A stretch of 60,854 nt of DNA from JAKQIM01 sp029557965 (GTDB lineage: Bacteria; Chloroflexota; Anaerolineae; Anaerolineales; UBA4823). How positions within the stretch are numbered: position 1 is the stretch's first letter; every line of letters begins with the position of its first letter. Positions 43,751-53,995 of the stretch are shown in pieces. The DNA lies in NCBI GenBank assembly GCA_035341015.1, contig DAOQUL010000019.1:1-60854 (forward strand). The letters are read 5' to 3'. Position numbers and translations under genes: made by a program. The notes below the pieces were generated by a model. It searched no databases and was not told the origin of the DNA. It saw nothing but the letters and a program-made list of their open reading frames with translations.

Positions 43751-46351
43751 ATGGGACTGATCGCAAACACACTCCTTACCACACTTCAGGAAGCGCTTGA
43801 CCGCCAGCATGTGGTGGTGTGGTTTGACCCCGAGCTGGCTTATGGCGATATTGTGGCTGAACTTGAGGCCCAATTGACCGCCTCGCAAACGATTGTGGAG
43901 CGTTATGATCCCGGCCAGGGCTTCCTGGCGCTGCGGCGCGCGCTGGAGCCGGTTTGGGGCCAGGATGAGCCACCGCGCTTGCTGATCTACGTGCCGCTGG
44001 CCGAGAAGGATACGCATAATGCCCTGGCGGAGTTTATCGTGGGGGGTGTGAAGCTGGAGCCAGGGGCGCACCCACCCGAATATAACACCCGCCTGGCCTT
44101 GGTCGCCCGGCGCTCTCTTGAAAAGGCGCTCCCGGCTGCCACGGTTGAGAAAATTGTGGCGGATGTGGAGGCTGGTAAGCTCAACCTGGCGGATATCGAA
44201 ACCCTGGCAGAAAAAGGGCAGGAAGTGCAAATGGGGGTGCTCTCGATCGTTTTCCAGACCAGCAATGTGGAGGAGATTGCCCTGCGCTTCCTGACCGACA
44301 GCGCGCTGGATCAGGAGCTGGCAGCCAGGACGGCTGGGCCAGCGCTGGCCAGCCTGTTTAACGAGGCCCTGGCCGCCGGCCTGGGCGAGGGGCATGATTT
44401 GGCAGCCTTACGGGCCGCCCTGACACGCCACCTGCTGCTCACCGAGTTCTTGGATTCTCTAACCGGCGAGCTGCCCGCCGCCCTGAAAACGATCCCGCTG
44501 CCGGCCAATAAGGCAGCCCGCCAGGCCGCCGTGCAGATCGCGCAGACCTGGCGCTTGCGGCGTGACCTGGGCGGGAGCTATGAGCAAGCTGCTCTGAAGT
44601 TGGAGGCCGAATTGGGACTGGGCGGCATGGCCTGGACGATCGCAGCCTTGCGCGCCAGCGAAACATTCTTGCGCCTGGAGGGCATTTTACAGGCCTTGCT
44701 GGAGCAAGCCTTGGTCGAAAAGCCTTCCAAGGCACTGCTGGAGCTGGCCGAAAAACGTTTGAACGGCTTCTGGGCCAGCCAGCGGCCCGAGGTCAAGCTG
44801 CACTGGCAGGTGATGGCCGGCGCGGCCCAGGTGATGCTCCAGGCCGGGCAAATCCAGCAAGCCTTGAAAAGTGATCTGTCTGCGGCAGCCTTGTTCAAGC
44901 GCTATGCCGGTGACGACGCGGCCTGGTGCGGCCTGGACACCCAGCAGCGCCACCTGCAACGCGATGTGCACAACTTAGACCTGGATGTCCAAGAGCACGA
45001 CAGCCTGCTCAAGCTAGTGGCTGCCTCGCAGCAGGCCTATGCTGAGACGGTGCACCGGCTGGCCCAGCGCTTTGTGCATGCGTATGAAGCGGCTGGCTTC
45101 AACCTGCCGGGGGTGGTCCAACAGGCTGATGTGTATCACGATTTCGTTGAGCCGGCGGCTGCCAGCAGCCCGGTAGCTTATATCTTGGTAGATGCCTTCC
45201 GCTATGAGATGGCGCGTGAGCTATGCTCTCAGATTGCCGGTGAGTGGGAGGCTGGGCTCACACCTGCCCTGGCCACACCGCCCACGATCACCGAAGTCGG
45301 CATGGGCGCACTGATGCCGGGCGCTGAGAAAGGGGTGACCCTGGTTCCGGCTGGACCCAGTAAGCTGGGGGTGGGCATCTTCGATGTGACACTAAAAAGC
45401 CGGCCTGAGCGCGTCAAACACCTGGAGAAAAAAGGCCCGCCGCCGGTTGTTGTAACGGAGCTGAACCAGATTGCTCCGCTCAAGGGCAAAGCACTGCGCG
45501 ATAACTTAAAGGCTGCCCGCCTGGTGGTGGTTACCGCGACGGACGAGATTGACGGCCTATGGGAAAACCAACCTCCCATGGCGCGCCAACTTCAGCACCA
45601 TGTTTTCGATCAGCTTCGCCGGGGTATCCGCACGCTTTTTGGTTTAGGCATCGGTAGGGTGATCATCACGGCTGATCATGGCTACCTGGCCGGCGATCAA
45701 TTGATGGTAGGCGAAGCGTTGGATGCCCCTGGCGGTGAAATGGCCGACTTGCACCGCCGTGTGTGGGTAGGGAAGGGTGGCGCCCTGACCCCAGCGTGCT
45801 TAAGAAAACCCTTCTCGGCCTTTGGGATTGGCGGCGATCTTGAAATTGTCACCCCCTATGGGATGTCGACCTTCAAGGTCCAGGGTGGGTCAACCGAGTA
45901 TTTCCACGGCGGGCTAAGCTTGCAGGAGCTGGTCATTCCGATCGTTTCCGTGTCGCCTGGCAAAGCCAAGACGGCTGTGGATGTGCCCGCCTTCCGTTGG
46001 ACGATCACACCTGGCAGCAAGCAGATCAGCACGCGCTTCTTTTCGGTGACGGTAACGGGAGAATCCAACGATTTGCTATCGATGCTTGCACCCCCACGGG
46101 TAAGGGTCGAGCTGAGAGCGGGCAGCCAGGTTATCTCCGTGCCGGTTGCGGCCAGTTACGGGTTCAACGAGGCCACGCGCGACGTGGCGATGGAATTTAC
46201 GCCAGGCGCACAAAGCTCGTTGGCGGCCAATACGATCACTTTGCAGATCACGGATATCCCAGCGGTGGATATGGTGACCTTGGTTTTGTTAGATGAGCTA
46301 GGCGCCAGCCTGTGCCCAGAAATGAAGCTGGCAATCTATGTGGCGATATAA
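43751..46351 (+). CDS. pglZ: BREX phosphatase-fold protein PglZ
   Basis: 866 aa. The alkaline-phosphatase-superfamily PglZ domain is clear: YILVDAFRYEMARELC with D481, a VTATDEIDGL segment, then VIITADHGYLAGD with D642 and H643 as metal ligands. A final beta-sandwich region begins around SVSPGKAKTAVDVPAF. The N-terminal 450 residues are helical. PglZ is a BREX hallmark. It starts 1 nt after the pglX2 C-half stop, with AAAGGAT as ribosome-binding site. Confidence 0.92.
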   Translation: MGLIANTLLTTLQEALDRQHVVVWFDPELAYGDIVAELEAQLTASQTIVERYDPGQGFLALRRALEPVWGQDEPPRLLIYVPLAEKDTHNALAEFIVGGVKLEPGAHPPEYNTRLALVARRSLEKALPAATVEKIVADVEAGKLNLADIETLAEKGQEVQMGVLSIVFQTSNVEEIALRFLTDSALDQELAARTAGPALASLFNEALAAGLGEGHDLAALRAALTRHLLLTEFLDSLTGELPAALKTIPLPANKAARQAAVQIAQTWRLRRDLGGSYEQAALKLEAELGLGGMAWTIAALRASETFLRLEGILQALLEQALVEKPSKALLELAEKRLNGFWASQRPEVKLHWQVMAGAAQVMLQAGQIQQALKSDLSAAALFKRYAGDDAAWCGLDTQQRHLQRDVHNLDLDVQEHDSLLKLVAASQQAYAETVHRLAQRFVHAYEAAGFNLPGVVQQADVYHDFVEPAAASSPVAYILVDAFRYEMARELCSQIAGEWEAGLTPALATPPTITEVGMGALMPGAEKGVTLVPAGPSKLGVGIFDVTLKSRPERVKHLEKKGPPPVVVTELNQIAPLKGKALRDNLKAARLVVVTATDEIDGLWENQPPMARQLQHHVFDQLRRGIRTLFGLGIGRVIITADHGYLAGDQLMVGEALDAPGGEMADLHRRVWVGKGGALTPACLRKPFSAFGIGGDLEIVTPYGMSTFKVQGGSTEYFHGGLSLQELVIPIVSVSPGKAKTAVDVPAFRWTITPGSKQISTRFFSVTVTGESNDLLSMLAPPRVRVELRAGSQVISVPVAASYGFNEATRDVAMEFTPGAQSSLAANTITLQITDIPAVDMVTLVLLDELGASLCPEMKLAIYVAI

Positions 46352-46379
46352 TCAGCGATGATACGCCAAAGGAGCGACC

Positions 46380-48410
46380 ATGCCCACATTTGATGAACTG
46401 GATCGTAAAGCAACGCAGGCTTTCGCCGGGCGGGTGGTGCGCAAGGATCTGGTGCGCCAGGTCAAGGTTGGCAGCAACGTGCCGGTATATGTGCTGGAGT
46501 ATTTGTTGGGCAAGTATTGTGCAACGGATGATCCAGCCTCCATCGAAGCCGGCTTGCGCCTGGTGAATTCCAATCTGGCCGAGAGTGTTATTCGCCCAGA
46601 CGAAGCCATGAAAGCCCAGTCGCGTGTCAAAGAGCGCGGCGATATGACCTATATCGATAAGGTTTCGGTGCGGCTGGATGGCACCAAGTATTGGGCGGAT
46701 TTGGTTAACTTTGGGAACAACTTCATCCATATTCCGGATAGCGTTGTCCGTAAATATGACCGGCTGCTAGAGGGGGGTGTTTGGGCGCAGGTCAAGCTGG
46801 AATACCGGGAAGAAGAGGAAGTCTCTGGCAAAGCTCGCCCATTTTTTATCACCGAGCTTAACCCCATCCAGCTGGCCTCCTTTGGCCTGGACGACTATGC
46901 CTCCCGCCGGGCAGAATTCACCACCGACGAGTGGATTGACCTGCTGGTGCGCAGCATGGGCTTGGAACCAGGCGCATTTACACGCCGGGTCAAGCTGTTG
47001 ATGCTGATGCGGTTAGTTCCCATGGTGCAGCGCAACTTCAACTTGATCGAGCTGGGCCCGCGCGGCACTGGCAAATCATTTGTTTACCGCGATCTGTCCC
47101 CCTATTCAATCTTGATCTCCGGCGGAAAGACTACCGTGCCCAACCTGTTTTACAACATGAGCACGCGCAAGGTGGGCCTGGTGGGGATGTGGGATGTGGT
47201 GGCCTTCGACGAGGTGGCTGGGGTTCAATTTGATGATAAGACCGCCATCCAGATCTTGAAGGACTACATGGAAAGCGGCAGCTTCAGCCGTGGGCGCGAA
47301 GAGCTGGTGGCCGAGGCGTCCATCGTTTTTGCCGGCAACATCAACCAGCCGGTGGATGTGCTGCTCAAAACCAGCACCCTGTTCCAGCCCCTGCCAGAAG
47401 AAATGCAGGACATGGCATTGATCGATCGCATCCACTTCTACATCCCGGGCTGGGAGCTACCCAAGATGCGCAATGAATACCTGAGCGATCACTACGGGTT
47501 TGTGGTGGATTACCTGGCGGAGGCCTTCCGGGAGCTGCGCCGGCGCAATTATACAGATGTGGCAGATCGCTACTTCTCCTTGGGAACCGACCTGAACACG
47601 CGCGACGCCAAGGCTGTCCGCCGCACCGTCTCTGGCCTGGTCAAGCTGCTCCACCCAGCCGGCGACCCGGGTAAGAGCGAGGTCGCTGAATATCTAGAGC
47701 TGGCTTTGGAAGGCCGGCGACGGGTCAAAGAGCAGCTTAAAAAGATGGGCTCCTTCGAATACTACCAGACCTCGTTCTCTTATATCGATACCGAAAGCAT
47801 GCAGGAGCGCTTTATCGGGGTTCCTGAGGAAGGCGGGAGAGCATTGATTGGGCAGGACCCGCTGCCTCCCGGCAATGTCTACACCGCGGCTTTTACTGAG
47901 AGCGATACAGTCGTGTTGCACCGCATTGAGGTCAACCGCATGAGCGGTTCTGGCAAGCTGCGTATCACGGGCAGCCCCGATCGCGGCATGAAGGATTCTA
48001 TTGTGACCGCTTTTGATTACGTCCGGGCCAACCGTTCGCGCCTGGGAATCGAACGTGACCTGGACAATTACGATTTCCACGTTCAGGCCGTTGATCTCAT
48101 GCAGGCGAAGGAAGGCGCACAGGGGGGGGTGGCGTTTTTTGTGGCACTGTATTCGCTGCTGCGCGAAAAGCCGCTCTTGGCCGGCCTGGTGGTGCTGGGC
48201 GAGATGACCATCCAGGGCAATATCATGCCGGTGCGCTCCCTGATCGAGCCCTTGCAGGTAATCGTAGACAATGGGGCCAAGAAAGTCTTGGTGCCGGTGA
48301 GCAACAAGCGCCAGTACCTGGAAGTGCCTGGCGATCTGTTGGAACGAGTGGATCCGATCTTTTACTCCGAGCCTTTGGCGGCAGCCTTGAAGGCGATTGG
48401 GATGGGATAG
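46380..48410 (+). CDS. brxL: BREX AAA+ protein BrxL (Lon-like)
   Basis: 676 aa. The AAA+ core has ELGPRGTGKSFVYRDL (K232) and VVAFDEVAGV. The C-terminal part has a Lon-protease fold (AKEGAQGGVAFFVALYSLL, LGEMTIQGNIMPVRSLIEP). At the positions of the Lon catalytic Ser and Lys I read Gln581 and Ile622, so proteolysis is not expected. BrxL is the final core gene of type 1 BREX and forms DNA-binding rings. Shine-Dalgarno AAAGGAG precedes the ATG. Confidence 0.92.
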   Translation: MPTFDELDRKATQAFAGRVVRKDLVRQVKVGSNVPVYVLEYLLGKYCATDDPASIEAGLRLVNSNLAESVIRPDEAMKAQSRVKERGDMTYIDKVSVRLDGTKYWADLVNFGNNFIHIPDSVVRKYDRLLEGGVWAQVKLEYREEEEVSGKARPFFITELNPIQLASFGLDDYASRRAEFTTDEWIDLLVRSMGLEPGAFTRRVKLLMLMRLVPMVQRNFNLIELGPRGTGKSFVYRDLSPYSILISGGKTTVPNLFYNMSTRKVGLVGMWDVVAFDEVAGVQFDDKTAIQILKDYMESGSFSRGREELVAEASIVFAGNINQPVDVLLKTSTLFQPLPEEMQDMALIDRIHFYIPGWELPKMRNEYLSDHYGFVVDYLAEAFRELRRRNYTDVADRYFSLGTDLNTRDAKAVRRTVSGLVKLLHPAGDPGKSEVAEYLELALEGRRRVKEQLKKMGSFEYYQTSFSYIDTESMQERFIGVPEEGGRALIGQDPLPPGNVYTAAFTESDTVVLHRIEVNRMSGSGKLRITGSPDRGMKDSIVTAFDYVRANRSRLGIERDLDNYDFHVQAVDLMQAKEGAQGGVAFFVALYSLLREKPLLAGLVVLGEMTIQGNIMPVRSLIEPLQVIVDNGAKKVLVPVSNKRQYLEVPGDLLERVDPIFYSEPLAAALKAIGMG

Positions 48411-48442
48411 GGAGCGATATACTGGGTAAGAAGGAGCGAAAA

Positions 48443-49675
48443 TTGTCTGAAAGATCTGAGCGAGTGAGGTGTCATCATTGGCTTGCTCTTGTACTGCTGA
48501 CTTTGCTTGGGTTGCTGGCATTGGGTTCTATGCCTGTCCGTGGGGCGCCGCTCCAGCAAACCATCACAACGGTATATCTGCCGCTGGTGGTTAAGAACTA
48601 CGATTTCACTTGGCGATGGCTGCCTCCCTCGCAAATCACCTTATCCCCGCGCCCAAACCACGCTCCTATCCTGGTAATCGATCGATCTGGCCGGCCGCAT
48701 ATTCTCTGGGATACGTACACTTCCCCGCGCTATATCTATCATACCTACCTGACCGAGCAGGGGTGGATGGCAGCTGCTCCGGTAGCCGAATCTTTGGGGA
48801 CCTCTGAAACGCTGTTCCCGCCCATCATTGACAGTGACGGCAAATTGCATCTGCTGTGGGCGAACTGGTTTGGCTCTAGTGTAGAAAATCCTTACCGTCT
48901 GTCATATGCCGTTTTCGATGGTAACCAGTGGAGCACCGAAGATGAAGTGGTTCGCTCAAACGCAGATATCCAGGGCATGGTGCAGTTCGATGACCAGGGT
49001 GCTATCCGTGTCACATATACTGGCGTAGCCCTTTTGGGTAGCCAGATCTATCAAACGCAGCATACCGCTGAAGGCTGGTCACAACCAGTACATATCTACC
49101 TTGGCGGTAGCCATCCCATTTATCTTGTTTGGCCCGACATGGCTGGTGGCGTTCACCTGTATGGCAACGATGCTTATAACGAGACCCTTTACCATTCGTA
49201 TTGGTTGAATGGGCAGTTTGTTATCCAGGGGCAAATCGGCACGGGCAAAATCTTGGGACGGGAAACCCAACTTGACATCCAGAACAACTTACACGTTTAC
49301 TGGACCGGCCAGGTGCCGGTGCCGGGGGATACAGTCACTGGAATCTATTACCAATGCCTCGACGCGTCACTGAATTGGAGCCCACAGATCATGCCTTCTG
49401 GACAAGAAGAAATCGCTGGCCCGCCGAGCAAAGCCTGGGATGGACAAGATGGTTTTGCCCTGGCATGGAAAGAGACCGCAGGCAATCGGGTCAGGCTTTC
49501 CTTGTGGGATGGCTGTGCACAGGGAGATGTTAAAACTTTCCTGTTTGCATCAGACATCAATTGGGAGGTTGCCGCGGCGGCTATCAGTCACGCCCCTCGG
49601 CAAGCCTGTGTCTTGGCCCGGGAATTGTATAGCTATGAATATACCGTAGTGTGTGCAGTGATCTTGGGCGATTAA
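48443..49675 (+). CDS. Exported beta-rich protein of Chloroflexi type
   Basis: 410 aa from a TTG with AAGGAGCG upstream. A signal peptide (WLALVLLTLLGLLALGSMPV) ends near RGA. TVYLPLVVKNY follows, a motif common in exported Chloroflexi proteins. The remainder is made of about six repeats of sheet-forming type (PILVIDRSGRPHILWD, PIIDSDGKLHLLWA, QLDIQNNLHVYWT), suggesting a beta-propeller such as a BNR/sialidase-like fold. No catalytic motif is visible. It lies just behind brxL but is functionally unlike it. A terminator follows. Confidence 0.75.
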   Translation: MSERSERVRCHHWLALVLLTLLGLLALGSMPVRGAPLQQTITTVYLPLVVKNYDFTWRWLPPSQITLSPRPNHAPILVIDRSGRPHILWDTYTSPRYIYHTYLTEQGWMAAAPVAESLGTSETLFPPIIDSDGKLHLLWANWFGSSVENPYRLSYAVFDGNQWSTEDEVVRSNADIQGMVQFDDQGAIRVTYTGVALLGSQIYQTQHTAEGWSQPVHIYLGGSHPIYLVWPDMAGGVHLYGNDAYNETLYHSYWLNGQFVIQGQIGTGKILGRETQLDIQNNLHVYWTGQVPVPGDTVTGIYYQCLDASLNWSPQIMPSGQEEIAGPPSKAWDGQDGFALAWKETAGNRVRLSLWDGCAQGDVKTFLFASDINWEVAAAAISHAPRQACVLARELYSYEYTVVCAVILGD

Positions 49676-49705
49676 TCCTTGTCGGCCGATCCTAGTGGCG
49701 GAATC

Positions 49706-49739
49706 AAAAAAGCCCCGGCAGGTTGTGCCAGGGCTTTTT
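49706..49739. terminator. Bidirectional intrinsic terminator
   Basis: AAAAAGCCCCGGCA pairs with TGCCAGGGCTTTTT (one mismatch) around a GGTTG loop, giving a GC-rich stem with an A-run before and a T-run after. It separates the plus-strand genes ending at 49675 from the minus-strand gene ending at 49782 and can serve both. Confidence 0.85.
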
Positions 49740-49781
49740 AAGTTTTGTTTATGGGTGTGCGGGTTGCACACTCGCGTTGCC

Positions 49782-52195
49782 TTAGAACAGCATCGCTTGC
49801 CCAGTCTGCACCTGGCGCTGCTTCTTGCTGCGCCGGGCAACCACCAGGTTACGCTCTACAGCCCACTGCGCCCAACTCACCAGGAGCGGGCTGATCGCGG
49901 TTGGCGATCCGTAAGCCGAATCGGAGCTGGTCGAGCCGACCGAGAACATACCCTCGGAGCGTCCTACGTTGAGCTTGCCCAGCGCGGCGCGCACGATATC
50001 GTTCAGTAGATCGCCCTCGTCGCCCTCGGTCAGGGCACCGCCGACCTCGTCGCCGTAGAACATCATGGCGGCGGTCATCTTGGCGCCGATCAGGTCCAGG
50101 GCTGATTCCTCCAGCGTATCTTCATACACCGGGAAATACAACTTGACCGGTTTCGGCGCGCCGGGGCGGTACAGGCGGCGCATAGCCTGCCAAACCACGT
50201 AGAGGCTCCACTCCAGCTCGAAGAAAACTGCCGTGCTGAACGTGGTCAGGTTCAGGCCGACCTGCACCAGGCGGGCATTTGAGAGCAGCACATCGAACTG
50301 GCTGGCGTGCTGCTTGATCCAGGTCGCCCGGCGGGCAGGGGCCAAGGTGGGGCGCAGGATGCCGACCCGCAGGCCGCGCGCTTCCAGACAGGCTTTTAGC
50401 CGTTCCTGGATGTCGCGCTCTCCGGTTTGGCGCACGAACACGAGCGTCTTGCGTCCCATGAGTCTCTCGGCCTGGCAAGTGTCTGCCAGCCAGGTTTCCT
50501 TGGGGAGCCATTCGCCCTGTCCTACGACTTCCGGCAGGCTGCATACCTGCTCGCGCTTGCGGTTAGCCCAGCGGCCGCGCCCGCCCAGATTGCGGTTGAA
50601 GAACACATCTTCATACCGCCACATGGCGTCGGGTCGGTTAAGAGCAGTGTTCAGCCAGACGCTGATAGCGCCTTTGCCGGTTGGGTCCTTGCGCTGCTCC
50701 AGCGCCCAGGCGAACAGGCCCGCTTTTTGTTTCGAGCCGTCTGCCTGGATGCACTGCACCCGCATGGCCTCGGTCATCGGGATGCGCACGATCTGCTCGG
50801 AGTAACCAGGCAGCGGCAGCCCGATATCCTTCAGGCTGGAGAAGGTGCAGTACGGCAGGCCGTAGCGCACGATGGCGGGCGAGATGCCCGGCTTCTCGGA
50901 GACGGTATCGAAGAACTTGGCGCCCGTGTAGGCGCCGTCCTCGACCACCGCATCCGATTCGGTGTAGAATACCCGTTTGAGCAGGCCAAACTTCTCGGCC
51001 CACTTCTGGTCGCCGTCGAAGGAGAACTCTCGACGGACTTCCCCGATCAGGCGGTACCACAGCATGAAGATACTCGTGCTGTACCCACCAAAGAGGGTCC
51101 CAGTTAAACCGATCGTCCAGCGGCTCACGCCGGAGAACGCGCCCAGAGTCCAGCCCACGCCGGTGCCTTTGGCCTTGGCCTGGTGAACTTCATCCACCAG
51201 GAGCAGGCCGAAGGTCTTGCGGACTTTCTTGAGGGCGTAGGAAGCGGCCGACTCGCGCCGCAGAGCGGTTTCCTCGAACAACGGATTGCCGCACACCAGG
51301 CGCTTGCCGTACTCGTCGTGGGTGGCGGTTTCGTGCTTGCCCTTGGCAGGGTTCCACACGCGCTTGGTCACGTGCGCCTGGCAGCAGCGGCGGCGGATGC
51401 CGATGAACTGATCAACCCCGTGCTCGTTGATAGGGTCAATCGGCTTGCCGCTTTCCTCGTCGTACTTCTCGGCTACCACCGCCCCACATTGGGGGCAGGT
51501 GTAAATCGTTTCGAGCCGCGACGCGCGGTGTTTGCCGCGCCAATCTTCCCACTCCGTCCACACCCGTATCTTGCGAGTGCGCATGGCAGGGACGCGCCCG
51601 GAGCCCAGCTTGGCCGTCTCGTAGGACAGGATGGCAAAGCTCTTTTCGGGGATTTTGCCAGCCTGGTGTTCGGCGATGAACTGCGGAAGCGAATACTTCC
51701 GGGCGATCTCGCCGGCGTTTTCCTCGTCGTACAACACCCGCCCGGTCCACAGCAAACCGCCGATGCGCCCATCCAGCAGGTTTGGGCCGGAGGCCCCTTT
51801 GCGGCGGGCAGGTGGGTTCTTAGCGGCGCGTTGGAGCGCCTGGCGCAGCGGCTGCTCTTCCAGGATGATGTCCTGCTCTTTGGCGGCGGCGAGGATGTGG
51901 TCGAGTGACCAATCCGCGTCTCTGCCAGCCAGCCGGTTCTCATCCAGGTTCAGGTTCTGCCGTTTGAGCCATTCCCCGATCTTGATCGTCTTGGGGAGCG
52001 GCTTGACGCCGATGGTGATCACCTTGCCGGTTGCGCCGGGGGTGACTTCACGGATCTCCTTCGGCCAGTTTTCCTGGCCGGTGACCACCCCAGGCCCAAC
52101 AACCAGACCAGGGTAGGGGGAGCGTCCCGCGCCGCGCCGTTCGAGCGCCGCACGCAGGTACTCGGCAATCGCAATCGAGATGGTTGTTTTTCCTG
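49782..52195 (-). CDS. SF2 helicase part (exon 2) of the intron-split methyltransferase-helicase
   Basis: Exon 2 (2414 nt) supplies residues 484-1287 of the spliced protein. It starts in the middle of the Ser codon of motif I: joining exon 1 AEMG(S) to exon 2 GKTTISIAIAEYL makes a perfect SF2 Walker A. DEVH is at about 818 (LLLVDEVHQAKAKG), motif III is LTGTLFGGYS, and a C-terminal helicase part holds FVRQTGERD and QAMRRLYRPG as motif VI. Cysteines CPQC, RRCC and LVCGNP suggest an inserted zinc site. Read alone it would need an ATG inside the intron (52289) without a ribosome-binding site. Confidence 0.8.
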
Positions 52196-52463
52196 CACGT
52201 ATTCTTTCGTTTCCGAAAGCGCAGACTATGACTTCACCCAAGGGGATGGCTTGGGGTTCGGCGTATGACAGCGGCATTGGATTTCGCATCTGCGAGCGAC
52301 CGCTGTCTCAGGCTTTCGCCATCAGTCGTTACGGGGTCAATCCTTCACTTGGTACTCAGGACGACTTCCCACGGCATTACCATCAGGGATTTCCCTGTAC
52401 AGGCTTCGCCGTTATTAGCCGAATATTGCCGTCCGCCTTGCGGCGAACGCGGGCCACACATTG
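52196..52463 (-). ncRNA. Group I self-splicing intron, 268 nt, no internal endonuclease
   Basis: The 5' exon ends in U (GAUGGGGU) and the intron ends in G, as group I splicing requires. P1 is GGGUC with GGCCC. P2 is a 7-bp hairpin with a GCAA loop (52448-52431). P4 pairs ACGGCG with UGCCGU. The R element GUAACGACUGAUGGC (52332-52318) pairs through GACU with AGUC of the S element GGGUGAAGUCAUAGUC (52239-52224) to form P7. The S element closely matches the Azoarcus tRNA-Ile intron. A CCCAAG/CUUGGG hairpin lies just before S (P8), and CUUUCG-GAAA-CGAAAG forms P9. Splicing restores one reading frame (268 = 3n+1) and an exact Walker A. Confidence 0.88.
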
Positions 52464-53913
52464 ACCCCATCTCTGCATTGATAAAGCCGGCGCCCAACGC
52501 AAGCATCAGGCGTCCCAGCGCAATGGCCAGGTGTTTTTGGAAGTCGGTCAGGCCGGTTGTATTCCGACCGGGCAGCAGGCGACCTTTCGACAGGGGATCG
52601 AATGCTGCCCACTCCCAGGGTTCGGGCTTCATATCATAGCGCGGCTGGTTGCGCAGTTGTAACTGCCCGGCCAGCTGCTCGACATACAGATCTAGCGCCT
52701 CGGCGATCTCGCTGGGGTTGGTGGTGATGGTGATGTCGCCGCGCTCGTCGAGCGTGGCAAAGAGGTTCTGGAACTGCTCGTGCATCTCAACCTTCTTGAG
52801 ATGCTTTTTGCGATCATCCAGCTCGATACGTTCCTCAACCTCGCCCAGTTCGCCATCCTCTTCGTCGCCGTCTTTGGTGACGGTGACTTTGCGGATCGCA
52901 CCTTTGATCAGGCGTTTTTCGCCGCCTGGAAGGCGCACCAGGTTGGTGCCGAGCAGACCACCGGAGACTTGCAGGGCGATGTGGCCCTTCTTGGGGGTCA
53001 TCGCCGGCACGTACACCTCCGGCTCAGTCTTGGGGGCCAGGTTGATCCAGGCCCGGCTCATATCCAGGCGGCCGGCCGCTTCATCAGCTTCGCGCAGCAA
53101 CTCCTCGGGCGAAACCGCATCGTACTGGAAGCGGAAGGGGAACTTGTTGCCTGCTGGGGGGATGGCGTACTCGCCATGCCCTTCGGGCAGGCAGGGCAGC
53201 TCGCCAAAGATCGGGCGGCGCTCTTTCACCTTGATCCGCTTGATACCCTGCTCGATGGCCTTTTCGACCTCCACCTCGACCTCTTCGTAGGCGGTCACGG
53301 TCTGACCCTCTGTCCAGGCTTGCGCCAGGCGCAGGTCGTCGCCGGTAGGAGTGTTGTACTTGGGGCGGCGCAGGCCGAAGATAACGCACTGGTCGAACAC
53401 ATCGTATTCGTCCGCGTCGATCTTGAAGCAGCGCAGATCGGTGTACCAGCCGAACAGGTGGCGGGCAATGCGCTCGTTGATGCGCTTGTGCGGGATGATG
53501 TAAACCAGCACCCCGCCGTGCGCCAGGCGGTAGGTCGTTTCCCGGTTGACCAGGAACGACTCCTCCATGCGCGTGCCCCCACCGGTCATGCTCTCGCCGT
53601 CGTAGGGCGGGTTGAGCAGGACTAGCGAGTAGGCTTCGTCTGAGAGGCGGGCGTTCTCGTAGCCGGTGCAGATCACGCGCGTGAGCAACTGTTCTGCCTC
53701 GCGAGCGCGCACGTCCGACAGCTCGATGCCGTAGGTTTCGCCCGGATAGGCGTTGGCGACAGCGGCCAGCGCCTCGCCCTTACCGGCGCAGGGGTCAAGG
53801 TAGCGGCGTAAAGCCTCGCCTTGTGGGGCGATGCTCAGCCAGGTGATGATCTTTGCCAGGGTCTTATCTGGCGTGGGGTAGTACCCCAATTTCGTTTGGC
53901 CTTCAAGCCTCAT
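52464..53913 (-). CDS. DUF6094-type methyltransferase-like part (exon 1) of the split gene
   Basis: Exon 1 (1450 nt) starts at the ATG at 53913, preceded by CGGAGG. It encodes residues 1-483: MRLEGQTKLGYYPTPDKTLA, a SAM-binding motif LDPCAGKGEAL with D40, and motif IV LLNPPYDGE with N101-PPY, as in N6-adenine methyltransferases of the DUF6094 kind. A long middle region follows, then DFQKHLAIALGRLMLALGAG and INAEMGS, the start of helicase motif I. Without splicing the frame ends 39 codons into the intron. The complete spliced product is 1287 aa, a methyltransferase-helicase fusion. Confidence 0.8.
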
Positions 53914-53995
53914 GGTGTCCTCCGTTTCACCGGATGACGCGCAGAACTCCCCCACCGGGGAGCGCAGCGCGTCCCCGGTAAAGGTTTCGTTTAGG

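Noticed and set aside
50233..51908. Long plus-strand frames opposite the helicase exon
   Set aside because: They arise from the high GC third positions of the minus-strand gene and contain no domain motifs.
49782..52289. Treating the helicase as a separate gene starting at the ATG at 52289
   Set aside because: That ATG lies inside the group I intron, has no ribosome-binding site, and would yield a protein with a scrambled first 32 residues and no proper Walker A. Splicing gives an exact motif I instead.
52345..53913. Treating the methyltransferase part as ending naturally at 52345
   Set aside because: The last 39 codons are intron sequence of no protein-like character, and the frame breaks exactly within helicase motif I.
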